From NCBI GenBank assembly GCA_944385065.1, contig CALWVX010000087.1:1-7283 (forward strand): 7,283 bases of DNA, written 5' to 3'. The position numbers and the translations under genes were made by a program. This DNA comes from an uncultured Oscillospiraceae bacterium (GTDB taxonomy: Bacteria > Bacillota > Clostridia > Oscillospirales > Oscillospiraceae). The notes beneath the pieces were generated by a model. The model ran no database searches and had not been told where the DNA came from. It saw only the letters and a list, made by a program, of their open reading frames with translations. Within the stretch, counting starts at the first letter, position 1. Each line of letters opens with the position of its first letter. Positions 1 through 6,488 of the stretch are shown in pieces.

Positions 1-153
1 GTCACCATCCTTCTGGTGGAGCAGAACGCCAATATGGCGCTGAAATGCGCCGACGTGGGCTATGTGCTGGAGACCGGCCGCATCACGCTCACCGGTTCCG
101 GACGGGATCTGCTGGCCAACGAGGACGTCAAAAAAGCCTATTTGGGCACCTGA
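1..153 (+). CDS. livF: Branched-chain amino-acid ABC transporter ATP-binding protein, LivF-like (3' end only)
   Basis: Only the last 50 codons and the TGA stop are inside the window, read in frame 1 from the first base. The visible residues include VEQNA, then YVLETGRITLTGSG and, at the end, VKKAYLGT. This is the H-loop-distal tail typical of LivF, one of the two cytoplasmic ATPases of the high-affinity branched-chain amino-acid (Liv/HAAT) importer. The VLETGRI and KKAYLG blocks are characteristic of LivF and distinguish it from most other ABC ATPases. LivG ends differently. In this family the gene is usually last in a livKHMGF operon, which fits the terminator-like hairpins that follow. The Walker motifs lie outside the window, so activity cannot be judged. 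It is the only rightward gene here and converges on the M23 peptidase gene. The substrate is inferred from family only. Confidence 0.85.
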   Translation, partial: VTILLVEQNANMALKCADVGYVLETGRITLTGSGRDLLANEDVKKAYLGT

Positions 154-166
154 ACATTTTCAATGC

Positions 167-189
167 TCCCGCCCCAACAGGGGGCGGGA
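167..189 (+). terminator. GC hairpin just after livF, possible weak terminator
   Basis: A perfect 9-bp stem (TCCCGCCCC at 167-175 with GGGGCGGGA at 181-189) encloses a 5-base loop and starts 14 bases after the livF stop. It is not followed by a T run, so it is a poor intrinsic terminator. It may act in tandem with the stronger hairpin at 208-245 or protect the 3' end of the transcript. Confidence 0.4.
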
Positions 190-207
190 CCATTGATCTG
201 TCACGTA

Positions 208-245
208 AAAACAGCCCCGCCGGCACAAGCCGGCGGGGCTGTTTT
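208..245. terminator. Bidirectional rho-independent terminator between convergent operons
   Basis: A 14-bp perfect GC-rich stem (211-224 with 229-242, loop ACAA at 225-228) is extended by three A-T pairs. It is preceded by a run of A on the plus strand and followed by TTTT, so it reads as stem plus U-tract on both strands. It can end the livF transcript from the left and the ftsEX-hydrolase transcript from the right, whose last stop codon is about 40 bases away. Confidence 0.88.
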
Positions 246-286
246 GATGGTAAAACCTCTTTTCTGAACCTGTCCGGGGCGACCGC

Positions 287-1531
287 TCAGCCCAGATTCA
301 GCTGGACCTTCTGGCCGCCGCTGCGGTAGTACAGAGTCAGGTCGGTGAAGTAGTAGAGAGGATCAGTCCGGCTTCCGTTCACCCGGATTTCAAAATGCAG
401 GTGATTGCCGGTGGAGCGGCCGGTGGTCCCCACATAGCCCACTACCTCTCCCTGACTTACCGTCTGGCCCTCGCTCACCGCCCGGCTGCTCATGTGGGCA
501 TAGAGGGTGGAGGTGCCGTCGCTGTGGGAAACCACCACATAGTTGCCGTAGGACCAGGCGCTGCCCGAGCCGTACACCGAGGTGGTGACCACGCCGCTCT
601 TGGAGGCATAGATGGGGGTCCCCCGGGCGGCGGGAATATCAATGCCGGTGTGGTTGCCGGGGCGGCCGGTAATGGGGTCCTGCCGGCTGCCGTACAGGGA
701 GGACAGGGTGTTGAGGCTGGCATCCAGGGGCCACAGGAAGCCGGACTCGCTCTGAACGTTGCTGATCTGTGCGGACATCTGCCGCTCCAGCTCTCGAATC
801 TGCTCGTCCACGGCGTCTGCGGCCCGCTGAAGCTCGGCCTCCATGGACTCCAGCTGGTCCTCTTGACTGCTGATCTCGGCAATGACCTGGTCCACCTGGG
901 CCTCCTGGGCCTCCAGCTCATCCTGAGCGGCCTGCCGCTCCTGCCGCGCCGCCTCCTGGGCAGCCCGGGCCTCCTCCACCTCGGCCCGCTCCTGCTCCAC
1001 CTGATCCTGAAGCGCCTGAAGGGCCTCAATCACGCTGTTGTCATAGGCGATGATCTCCTCGATCATCATATAGTTGTCCAACAGATCGGAAAAATCGGTG
1101 GAGGAAAACAGGACCGACCAGTAGGAGATTTCTCCCTGCTCCTCCATCGCCCGCACCCGGCGGCAGAACAATTCATACTGCTCCTGCTCCTGGGCCTCCG
1201 TCTGCTCCAGCTCGGCGTTTTTCTGGCTGATCAGCTCATCGTAGGCTAGGATCTGTGCGTCCATGTTGTCGATCTCCGCCTGGATAACCTCGATCTGTTC
1301 TTCCAGCAGCCGCTTCTGCTCCAGCGCCTGGCTCTTATCCGCCTGGACCGCCTCCAGCTGGGCCTGAATCTCCGCCTTCTGAGCGTCCAGATCGCTGGCG
1401 TCCTGACGCAGGGCGTCGATCTGGTCCTGAGTTGCGGCTGAGGCGGAAATCACCGCCGACGGCCCCGTCAGAGGAATCAAAAGGGCCAGGGACAGGGCCG
1501 CGGCCAGAATTGCTTTTGCGCGTTTTTTCAT
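287..1531 (-). CDS. Secreted coiled-coil M23 (LytM) peptidoglycan endopeptidase of the FtsEX operon
   Basis: The protein has 414 residues. A signal peptide (KKR, then a hydrophobic stretch to about residue 30) ends in a likely cleavage site at ASA-AT near residue 32. Two long Q/E/A-rich coiled-coil stretches follow (about 35-130 and 160-262). They flank a segment around 133-165 containing ISYWSVLFSSTDFSDLLDNY, which resembles the loop-helix conserved in PcsB, CwlO and EnvC coiled-coil domains. The C-terminal LytM domain (about 265-396) keeps the complete zinc and catalytic set: H294 and D298 in HTGID, H346 in YAHM, and H377/H379 in HLHFE. It should therefore cut peptide crosslinks itself, unlike EnvC, which is a degenerate activator. 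Start at 1531 was chosen because GGAGG (1539-1543) sits 7 bases upstream and the signal peptide begins there. A start at 1564 would add 11 residues and overlap the upstream small gene. It is the last gene of the ftsE-ftsX operon, so control by FtsEX is inferred from context. Confidence 0.9.
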   Translation of the reverse strand: MKKRAKAILAAALSLALLIPLTGPSAVISASAATQDQIDALRQDASDLDAQKAEIQAQLEAVQADKSQALEQKRLLEEQIEVIQAEIDNMDAQILAYDELISQKNAELEQTEAQEQEQYELFCRRVRAMEEQGEISYWSVLFSSTDFSDLLDNYMMIEEIIAYDNSVIEALQALQDQVEQERAEVEEARAAQEAARQERQAAQDELEAQEAQVDQVIAEISSQEDQLESMEAELQRAADAVDEQIRELERQMSAQISNVQSESGFLWPLDASLNTLSSLYGSRQDPITGRPGNHTGIDIPAARGTPIYASKSGVVTTSVYGSGSAWSYGNYVVVSHSDGTSTLYAHMSSRAVSEGQTVSQGEVVGYVGTTGRSTGNHLHFEIRVNGSRTDPLYYFTDLTLYYRSGGQKVQLNLG

Positions 1532-1547
1532 GGGTGTGCCTCCACTC

Positions 1548-1652
1548 TCAGCTATACAGGACAATATCCGCCAGGATAGGCAGGAGCAGAAGCACCACCA
1601 TCACACAGGCCATGATTCCCATTATAATCCGCTGCGTCTTTTGCCGCTTCAT
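1548..1652 (-). CDS. 34-residue single-pass membrane peptide between ftsX and the hydrolase gene
   Basis: A short open frame encodes 34 residues: a basic N-terminus (MKRQKTQR), then a hydrophobic segment over about residues 9-29 (IIMGIMACVMVVLLLLPILA), then DIVLYS. By the positive-inside rule it should be a one-pass membrane peptide with its N-terminus in the cytoplasm. A poorly cleaved signal-like peptide is the alternative. TAAGGAGG at 1667-1660 gives a near-perfect ribosome site 7 bases before the ATG, and its TAA is also the ftsX stop codon. The stop is 16 bases before the hydrolase ATG. The strong ribosome site, tight spacing and coherent TM pattern argue that it is real. I do not recognise a family. 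A role beside FtsX or the exported hydrolase is inference from position. It could instead be a leader that couples translation of the hydrolase gene. Confidence 0.78.
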   Translation of the reverse strand: MKRQKTQRIIMGIMACVMVVLLLLPILADIVLYS

Positions 1653-1664
1653 CTCTGCGCCTCC

Positions 1665-2555
1665 TTACACCTGCAGGAATTTCCGAATCGCCACCAGAGA
1701 ACCGCCCACACCGATGAGCGCTCCCACGCCGCAGAACACCGGCAGAATCGTGCCCACCATAGAGGTATAGGGGATCATGGTCACCAGGGACAGGCCGTTG
1801 CCCTGGACGATCACGCTGGCCACCATCTGATACAGCCCCCACTGGAGGAAGAAGGCGACCAGAGAACCGGTCAGCCCCAGCACCATTCCCTCCACCACAA
1901 AGGGCCAGCGGATAAAACCGTCGGTGGCGCCGCACATCTTCATGATGGCGATCTCGTCCCGGCGATAGAAGGTGGCCAGCTTGATGGTATTGGCAATGAT
2001 GAAGAGAGAGACCACCAGCAGGATCCCGATCAGCACCAGGGCCACGCCGGTGGCGATATTGCGCACCAGCACAAATCCCTCGGCGATCTCCACCGCGGCC
2101 ACCACCTCGCCCACGCCCTCCACCTGTTCCAGGTCGGTCATAGTCTGCGCCATCAGCTCGATGTCCTCAATGTGGACATAATAACGGTCCCGGAGCACGT
2201 CATCCGGCAGGTCCTCCAGAATTTCCACGTTGCCCCGGTCCTGCTTGAATTCCTCCAGCGCCTCCCCCCGGGTCATAAAGGTGACCCCGGTGACATTGGG
2301 CACCTGGAGCAGCGCCGGCTCCAGCGCGCGGGCGCTCTCTTCCGTATAGGTCTCGTCGATGTACACCGCGAGCTCGTTTTCGCTCTCCAGGTCTCCCAGC
2401 ATATTGTCCAGGTTGACCGCCAGCAGGGTGAAAGAACCCATAATCAGCAGACAGGCCACAATCATGCACACCGCGGCAAAGGACATAAAGCCGTGGGTGA
2501 AGATGGAGTGAACGCCCTCGCTGACAAAGTATCCCGTGTCAAATTTTCTCGCCAT
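1665..2555 (-). CDS. ftsX: Cell-division ABC transporter permease-like protein FtsX
   Basis: The protein has 296 residues with the FtsX layout. A cytoplasmic N-terminus (MARKFDTGYF) is followed by TM1 at about 24-48, then an extracellular domain of about 49-165 that includes ELAVYIDE and the VPNVTGVTFMTRGEALEEF region. Three further TMs lie at about 166-188, 217-240 and 265-289. The cytoplasmic loop RRDEIAIMKMCGAT (198-211) is the conserved motif of FtsX/MacB-type permeases that meets the ATPase. FtsX moves no known substrate. With FtsE it transmits ATP-driven conformational change to a peptidoglycan hydrolase, and here the candidate partner is encoded two genes downstream. Start at 2555 gives the expected N-terminus. 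The same frame stays open to 2645, but that would cover the end of ftsE. The start overlaps the ftsE stop by 17 bases and has only a weak GGCGGG ribosome site, so translational coupling to ftsE is likely. Confidence 0.95.
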   Translation of the reverse strand: MARKFDTGYFVSEGVHSIFTHGFMSFAAVCMIVACLLIMGSFTLLAVNLDNMLGDLESENELAVYIDETYTEESARALEPALLQVPNVTGVTFMTRGEALEEFKQDRGNVEILEDLPDDVLRDRYYVHIEDIELMAQTMTDLEQVEGVGEVVAAVEIAEGFVLVRNIATGVALVLIGILLVVSLFIIANTIKLATFYRRDEIAIMKMCGATDGFIRWPFVVEGMVLGLTGSLVAFFLQWGLYQMVASVIVQGNGLSLVTMIPYTSMVGTILPVFCGVGALIGVGGSLVAIRKFLQV

Positions 2556-3228
2556 TGTAGTACCCGCCTGTTCCGTCGCTGATGATCCGACCGTTTTCGA
2601 TGGCCACCACCCGCTTGTCAAAGCGGTTGACCAGATTTTTTTCATGGGTAACCACCAGCACCGTGGTCCCCAGTTCGTTGATCTTCTCCAGCAGAATCAT
2701 GATCTCCAGGGACCGCTGGGGGTCCAGATTGCCGGTGGGCTCATCGGCGATGATCATGCTGGGGTTGTTCACCAGCGCCCGGGCAATGGCCACCCGCTGC
2801 TGTTCGCCGCCCGACAGCTGGGCGGGATAGCGGTTTTCCTTCTGGTCCAGTCCCACCAGCCGCAGCACATAGGGAATGCGCCGCTTCACCTCCCGGCTGG
2901 AGGCTCCCACCGCCCGCATGGCGAAAGAGAGGTTCTCATATACCGTTTTCTTTTCGATCAGGCGGAAGTCCTGAAAAATAATTCCCAGGGTCCGCCGCAT
3001 ATAGGGAACCTGGCGGGAAGAAATATTGTTCAGATTATAACCGTTGACCATCAGCCGCCCGTCCGTCAGGGCGATTTCGGCGGTGATCAGCTTGATAATG
3101 GTGGATTTCCCCGATCCGGAGGGACCGACCAGAAAGACAAACTCGCCGTCGTCAATCCGCAGGCTGACCCCCTTCAGGGCTTTGGTGCCGTTGTCATATT
3201 CCTTGTATACATCAATGAGCCGTACCAT
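2539..3228 (-). CDS. ftsE: Cell-division ATP-binding protein FtsE
   Basis: This is a 229-residue ABC ATPase of usual FtsE length. All nucleotide-binding motifs are intact: Walker A GPSGSGKST (35-43), Q-loop Q86 in GIIFQDFRL, signature LSGGEQQR (138-145), Walker B MIIADEP (158-164), D-loop NLD (167-169) and H-loop H195. The opening MVRLIDVYKEYDNGTKAL and the IIFQDFRL block are typical of FtsE rather than of LolD- or MacB-type ATPases. The identity is settled by the adjoining ftsX. Start at 3228 was chosen to match family N-termini. An ATG two codons earlier (3234) is possible and lies closer to the same GGAG. A start at 3309 would add an arginine-rich extension unlike the family. It is the first gene of the operon and is driven by the promoter region at 3300-3439. 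Confidence 0.95.
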   Translation of the reverse strand: MVRLIDVYKEYDNGTKALKGVSLRIDDGEFVFLVGPSGSGKSTIIKLITAEIALTDGRLMVNGYNLNNISSRQVPYMRRTLGIIFQDFRLIEKKTVYENLSFAMRAVGASSREVKRRIPYVLRLVGLDQKENRYPAQLSGGEQQRVAIARALVNNPSMIIADEPTGNLDPQRSLEIMILLEKINELGTTVLVVTHEKNLVNRFDKRVVAIENGRIISDGTGGYYNGEKI

Positions 3229-3299
3229 CTGCATCCCGCTCCAAGCAATCAATTTCCATCCGGCCCTCCGCCGCTCCCGGCGGGACCGCTTTGTGTTCC

Positions 3300-3328
3300 A
3301 GTTTACCACAAACCCCGTATTATGTAAA
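3300..3328 (-). promoter_or_regulatory. Candidate proximal ftsE promoter
   Basis: On the minus strand TTTACA (3328-3323) is separated by 17 bases from TAAACT (3305-3300). The -35 matches the sigma-A consensus at 5 of 6 positions and the -10 at 4 of 6, keeping the key T, A and final T. It would give a leader of about 65 bases. No other evidence supports it. Confidence 0.35.
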
Positions 3329-3401
3329 TGGCATAACGGGATTTCTTTTGTTTTATCCCTCCCCGATGTCCCGGGAAATATTTTTACTGTTTTGTCATTT
3401 T

Positions 3402-3418
3402 TGTAACCTTATTGTAAC
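3402..3418 (+). promoter_or_regulatory. WalR-type direct repeat upstream of the ftsEX-hydrolase operon
   Basis: TGTAAC (3402-3407), five bases, then TGTAAC (3413-3418) is an exact match to the WalR (YycF/VicR) box consensus TGTWAH-N5-TGTWAH. A partial third half-site, TGTCAT, lies at 3393-3398. WalR in Firmicutes controls peptidoglycan hydrolase genes (cwlO and lytE in Bacillus, pcsB in pneumococcus), so a site before an FtsEX-hydrolase operon makes sense. The repeat reads on the strand opposite to ftsE and overlaps the -10 of the promoter at 3411-3439, a position more consistent with repression than activation. The related PhoP box (TTAACA repeats) is a weaker match. Confidence 0.55.
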
Positions 3419-3439
3419 TTATTCCCCCGGAAAGTGCAA
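3411..3439 (-). promoter_or_regulatory. Candidate distal ftsE promoter overlapping the WalR-type repeat
   Basis: On the minus strand TTGCAC (3439-3434) is followed by a 17-base spacer and TACAAT (3416-3411). The -10 matches at 5 of 6 positions and the -35 keeps TTG. It lies just downstream of the lysR terminator and would start transcription near 3404, leaving a leader of about 175 bases before ftsE. The -10 shares bases with the second TGTAAC half-site. Confidence 0.5.
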
Positions 3440-3453
3440 GCCCTTTTCCCGGG

Positions 3454-3486
3454 AAAAACAGCCGCCGCGGATTACCGCGGCGGCTG
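3454..3486 (-). terminator. Rho-independent terminator of the dapL-lysR unit
   Basis: Reading leftward, a 12-bp perfect stem (3486-3475 with 3470-3459, loop of 4) is followed directly by five T (3458-3454). It starts 11 bases after the lysR stop and separates that unit from the ftsE promoter region. Confidence 0.85.
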
Positions 3487-3497
3487 CCGTTCTCTTC

Positions 3498-4433
3498 TTA
3501 TCTGCTGCGCCGGTCAAACGGCCGGTAATGCTCCCGAATCAAATCAATAAAAGTCCTGGCTGCCGGAGACAAAAAGCCGTTTTTCTTATAGACCACCGCC
3601 AGTGAGCAGATCAGAGGCGGGTCTCCCACCGTAAAGCAGGACAGCTGATCCAGATAGGGCGTGCGGGACAGGCCGCTCTCCTGCAGGAAGGCAAAGCCCA
3701 TGCGCTCGGCTGCCAGATTGATGGCCGTGGTGGTGTTGGTGGTCACCAGAATATTCTGCGGCTCCATATTGTACACGGAGAACACATTGTGCAGCAGCTT
3801 GCTCAGCCGCCAGTCGGGAGGCAGCAGCATCAGCCGTTCCCGCTCCAGCAGCCGCAGATCGGGAAAGGGCTTCGGGTCCTGATAGCTGCTCTCCCCGATC
3901 TCCTTCAGCAGGGGGTGCTCCCGGTGGCCCACCAGAAACACCTGTTCCCCCATCACCGTCTCGTAGGCCAGCTCCTCCAGATTATCCGGAATCTGCATGA
4001 TGCACAGGTCGGTCACGCTGCCCGCTGCCAGATCCTCCAGCTGGGGCACCGGAGCCTCATGGAGGACCACCTGCACGTCCGGGTACTGCTCGGCAAACAG
4101 AGGCAGCACCTCGGGCAGCAGCACCGACCCTCTCCAGGGGGACACCCCCAGGTGGAGCACCGGCCGCTTTTTGTCCCGCAGATCCCGCAGATCGCTGACC
4201 AGCTGTCGGTCCAGGTACCCCTGCCGCTCCAGATAGGCGTAGAACAGCTCCCCCGCCTCGGTGAGTTTCAGGGGGGTGTGGGAGCGGTCCAGCAGGGTCA
4301 CGCCCAGACTGCTCTCCATCTTGGCCAGATACTGGCTCAGATAGGGCTGGGACAGATACAGCCGCTCCGCCGCCCTGGAGATGCTGCGTTCCTTGACGAT
4401 AGTCATGAAATATTCCGGATTTTTGACGAACAT
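3498..4433 (-). CDS. LysR-family transcriptional regulator, downstream of dapL
   Basis: This is a 311-residue protein of normal LysR length. The N-terminal winged helix-turn-helix spans about residues 1-62 (SISRAAERLYLSQPYLSQYL, then LGVTLLDR and LKLTEAGE), with the AAERL-SQPxLS recognition region intact. A linker helix runs over about 63-90. The effector-binding domain (about 92-303) opens with LHLGVSPWRGSVLLPEVLPLF and contains the TTNTTTAINLAAERMGFAFL core. The effector is unknown. The ATG at 4433 is preceded by a GGAGGAGGG purine tract and lies 24 bases after the dapL stop, so the two genes are probably co-transcribed. LysR regulators are more often divergent from their target, so control of dapL (and self-control through the shared promoter) is a guess from position. 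A role toward the downstream ftsE operon is also possible. Confidence 0.92.
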   Translation of the reverse strand: MFVKNPEYFMTIVKERSISRAAERLYLSQPYLSQYLAKMESSLGVTLLDRSHTPLKLTEAGELFYAYLERQGYLDRQLVSDLRDLRDKKRPVLHLGVSPWRGSVLLPEVLPLFAEQYPDVQVVLHEAPVPQLEDLAAGSVTDLCIMQIPDNLEELAYETVMGEQVFLVGHREHPLLKEIGESSYQDPKPFPDLRLLERERLMLLPPDWRLSKLLHNVFSVYNMEPQNILVTTNTTTAINLAAERMGFAFLQESGLSRTPYLDQLSCFTVGDPPLICSLAVVYKKNGFLSPAARTFIDLIREHYRPFDRRSR

Positions 4434-4457
4434 ACGCTCTCTCCCTCCTCCGGGCGG

Positions 4458-5684
4458 TTATCCCCGGCGGAGCATCTCCCGGATGCGGTCCACCGCCTGA
4501 ACGGTGTCTCCGGCGTCGCCGAAGGCGGTCAGCCGGATATAGCCCTCTCCGCTGGGACCGAATCCCGCGCCGGGGGTGGTGGCCACGTTGGCCTGATCCA
4601 GCACCAGATCAAAGAATTCCCAGGAGCCCATACCGTTCGGCGTCTTGAGCCAGATATAGGGGGCATCCACGCCGCCGAAGCACTCCAGCCCGGCGGCGGT
4701 CAATCCCTCCCGGATCACCTGGGCATTGCGCTGATAATAGGCGATGTTTTCCATGATCTGGGCGCGGCCCTGGGGCGTGTACACCGCCTCGGCGCCCCGC
4801 TGAACAATATAGGGCACCCCGTTGAACTTGGTGGTCTGGCGGCGGTTCCACAGGCTGTTCAGCTTGGCGCCGCCCCGCTCCAGCTCCATGGGCACCACGG
4901 TGTAAGCACAGCGGTTGCCGGTGAAGCCGGCGGTCTTGGAGAAGGACCGGAACTCGATGGCGCAGGTACGGGCCCCCTCAATTTCAAAAATGGAGTGGGG
5001 CACATCGGGCCGGGTGATAAAGGCCTCATAGGCCGAATCGTACAGGATGACCGAACCGTTGGCATTGGCATAGTCCACCCACACCTTCAGCTGCTCCCGG
5101 GTGGCCGTGGCGCCGGTGGGGTTATTGGGGAAGCACAGATAGATCAGGTCCGCCTTCTCGCTGGGGGGCTCGGGAGAAAAGCCGTTGGCCTCCACACAGG
5201 GCATGTAGATCAGCTTGTTCCACTTGCCCAGCTCCTCCACATAGTCCCCCGCGCGGCCCGCCATGGCGTTGGTGTCCACATATACGGGGTAGACCGGATC
5301 GCACACCGCCACCGTATTGTCCGCCCCGAAGATGTCCCCGATGTTGCCGCAGTCGCTCTTGGCCCCGTCGGAGACAAAAATCTCCTCCGGCTTCACATCC
5401 ATGCCCCGGGCGGCGTAGTCATGCCGGGCGATGGCCTCCCGGAGGAAGGGGTAACCCTGTTCCGGGCCGTATCCGTGAAAGCCCTCGGCAGTACCCATCT
5501 CGTCCACCGCCCGGTGCATGGCCTCAATCACGGCGGGCACCAGGGGGCGCGTTACGTCGCCGATGGACAGCTTGGTGATCCTGGCCTGGGGGTGGGCGGC
5601 GGTGTAGGCGGCAATCCGCCGGGCCACCTCGGAGAACAGATAGCTGCCGGGCAGCTTCAAATAGTTTTCGTTGATCTTTACCAT
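4458..5684 (-). CDS. dapL: LL-diaminopimelate aminotransferase (PLP-dependent, class I/II)
   Basis: This is a 408-residue fold-type I aminotransferase; DapL proteins are about 410. It converts tetrahydrodipicolinate plus glutamate to LL-diaminopimelate and 2-oxoglutarate in one step (EC 2.6.1.83), bypassing the succinylase and acetylase routes of lysine and peptidoglycan synthesis. DapL-type blocks are [17 protein letters not shown] (40-56), [14 protein letters not shown] (69-82), [11 protein letters not shown] (105-115, with K109 of the family-specific GAKSD) and [11 protein letters not shown] (129-139). PLP-site features are NNPTG (187-191), D216 and Y219 in LYDSAYE, the Schiff-base lysine K250 in [12 protein letters not shown], and the carboxylate-binding R384 in YIRLTAFG. 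Start at 5684 has AAGGAG 10 bases upstream and a good promoter at 5723-5752. It is the first gene of a unit with lysR. The main alternative, a different class I aminotransferase, is unlikely given the GAKSD block. Confidence 0.95.
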   Translation of the reverse strand: MVKINENYLKLPGSYLFSEVARRIAAYTAAHPQARITKLSIGDVTRPLVPAVIEAMHRAVDEMGTAEGFHGYGPEQGYPFLREAIARHDYAARGMDVKPEEIFVSDGAKSDCGNIGDIFGADNTVAVCDPVYPVYVDTNAMAGRAGDYVEELGKWNKLIYMPCVEANGFSPEPPSEKADLIYLCFPNNPTGATATREQLKVWVDYANANGSVILYDSAYEAFITRPDVPHSIFEIEGARTCAIEFRSFSKTAGFTGNRCAYTVVPMELERGGAKLNSLWNRRQTTKFNGVPYIVQRGAEAVYTPQGRAQIMENIAYYQRNAQVIREGLTAAGLECFGGVDAPYIWLKTPNGMGSWEFFDLVLDQANVATTPGAGFGPSGEGYIRLTAFGDAGDTVQAVDRIREMLRRG

Positions 5685-5722
5685 GGGAAAACCGCTCCTT
5701 CACATCAGAACTTGCGGCCTTT

Positions 5723-5752
5723 ATTATCCCATGACGCGCCCCCGGTTGTCAA
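5723..5752 (-). promoter_or_regulatory. Strong sigma-A-type promoter of dapL
   Basis: On the minus strand a consensus TTGACA (5752-5747) is followed by an 18-base spacer and GATAAT (5728-5723), 5 of 6 at the -10. Transcription would start near 5716, leaving a leader of about 32 bases that contains AAGGAG (5700-5695) before the ATG. The leader is too short for a lysine riboswitch or T-box, and none is seen. Confidence 0.8.
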
Positions 5753-5785
5753 GAGAATGGATGCGGAATGACCGGGGATCCATCT

Positions 5786-5837
5786 CTGAGACAGGGCAAA
5801 AAATCCGGCGTTTCCGTCTGGTCCGGAACTGTCTCAG
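5786..5837. repeat. Inverted repeat between the acetyltransferase gene and the dapL promoter
   Basis: CTGAGACAG (5786-5794) and CTGTCTCAG (5829-5837) are perfect 9-bp inverted arms 34 bases apart, with TCCGG (5804-5808) and CCGGA (5823-5827) nested inside. The structure begins 12 bases after the acetyltransferase stop and lacks a T run on the minus strand. It could be a weak 3'-end hairpin for the upstream unit or an operator about 34 bases upstream of the dapL -35. I cannot decide. Confidence 0.5.
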
Positions 5838-5849
5838 CGGCGCAGGCGC

Positions 5850-6479
5850 TTATCGTAACCGCTCGATCCGCCCGGACTGGATGTCTGAACTGTGCTTTCT
5901 GATTTTTTCTCCGGGCCAATTCCACCACTTCATGTTTAACAGCGCCGATATGACGTCATCCGAAAAGCGTTTTCGGATGATTCCGGCCGGGACGCCGCCC
6001 ACAATCGTATAGGGCGGCACATCTTTTGTCACCACGGCGCGAGCGCCGATGACCGCCCCGTCTCCAATCGTCACACCGGATAAAATAACTGCTTCATATC
6101 CAATCCACACATCGTTTCCGATGATAATATCGCCTTTGTTGTCCCATGCGCTCGTTATGTTCTGGACATCCAAGCCCCATTCCTCAAAAAAGATCGGAAA
6201 CGGGTAGGTAGACAGGGATGCCTGCGTATGGTTGGCGCTGGTGAACAAAAACTTTGCCCCGCAGGCGATGGAGCAAAATTTGCCGATTACAAGCCTATCA
6301 TGGTTGATGGGATATTGGTACAGCACATTGTTCTTCTCAAACTGCCGAGGGTCGCTGACAAAGTCGTTGTACATGGTATAGTCGCCAATGATGATGTTGG
6401 GATTTCTGATGACGTTCTTCAAATAAACCGTCTCGTGGTCGTTTGTGCGGGGATAAAGCTTCTCCGGATTCATAGCCAT
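5850..6479 (-). CDS. Vat/CatB-type xenobiotic O-acetyltransferase (left-handed beta-helix)
   Basis: This is a 209-residue hexapeptide-repeat acyltransferase of the XAT class, the same length as VatD and CatB. These enzymes move acetyl from acetyl-CoA to a hydroxyl of streptogramin A or chloramphenicol. The likely catalytic histidine is H84 in TSANHTQAS, followed by the Vat-like STYPF (90-94). Hexapeptide turns include [24 protein letters not shown] and AVIGAR (about 63-147). The C-terminal [16 protein letters not shown] and MKWWNW are classic for the class. ANH with STYPF is nearer to Vat than to CatB. True drug resistance cannot be told from sequence, because many chromosomal relatives have unknown substrates. 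It starts 9 bases after the Ntn-hydrolase gene. ATGs at 6479 and 6473 both have usable ribosome sites (GAGAGGAAGGA), and I list the longer. GC content is well below dapL, suggesting acquisition. Confidence 0.88.
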   Translation of the reverse strand: MAMNPEKLYPRTNDHETVYLKNVIRNPNIIIGDYTMYNDFVSDPRQFEKNNVLYQYPINHDRLVIGKFCSIACGAKFLFTSANHTQASLSTYPFPIFFEEWGLDVQNITSAWDNKGDIIIGNDVWIGYEAVILSGVTIGDGAVIGARAVVTKDVPPYTIVGGVPAGIIRKRFSDDVISALLNMKWWNWPGEKIRKHSSDIQSGRIERLR

Positions 6480-6488
6480 TCCTTCCTC

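Noticed and set aside
395..1249. A 284-codon plus-strand frame opposite the M23 peptidase gene
   Set aside because: It is a Leu/Gly/His-rich mirror of the coiled-coil codons. The peptidase has a signal peptide, ribosome site and intact catalytic motifs on the other strand.
1530..2582. A 350-codon plus-strand frame opposite ftsX
   Set aside because: It is His/Gln-rich low-complexity antisense sequence, and ftsX is secure from its motifs and neighbours.
3393..3418. PhoP box reading of the repeats on the minus strand (TTACAA-N5-TTACAA)
   Set aside because: Half-sites differ from the TTAACA consensus, while the plus-strand reading matches the WalR consensus exactly.
5685..5722. Lysine riboswitch or T-box before dapL
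   Set aside because: The predicted leader is only about 32 bases, far too short for either element, and no conserved core was seen.
3789..5771. A 660-codon open frame on the plus strand across lysR and dapL
   Set aside because: It lies fully antisense to two well-supported genes, is rich in His, Gly, Leu and Pro as expected from the reverse complement of GC-rich codons, and shows no recognisable domain.
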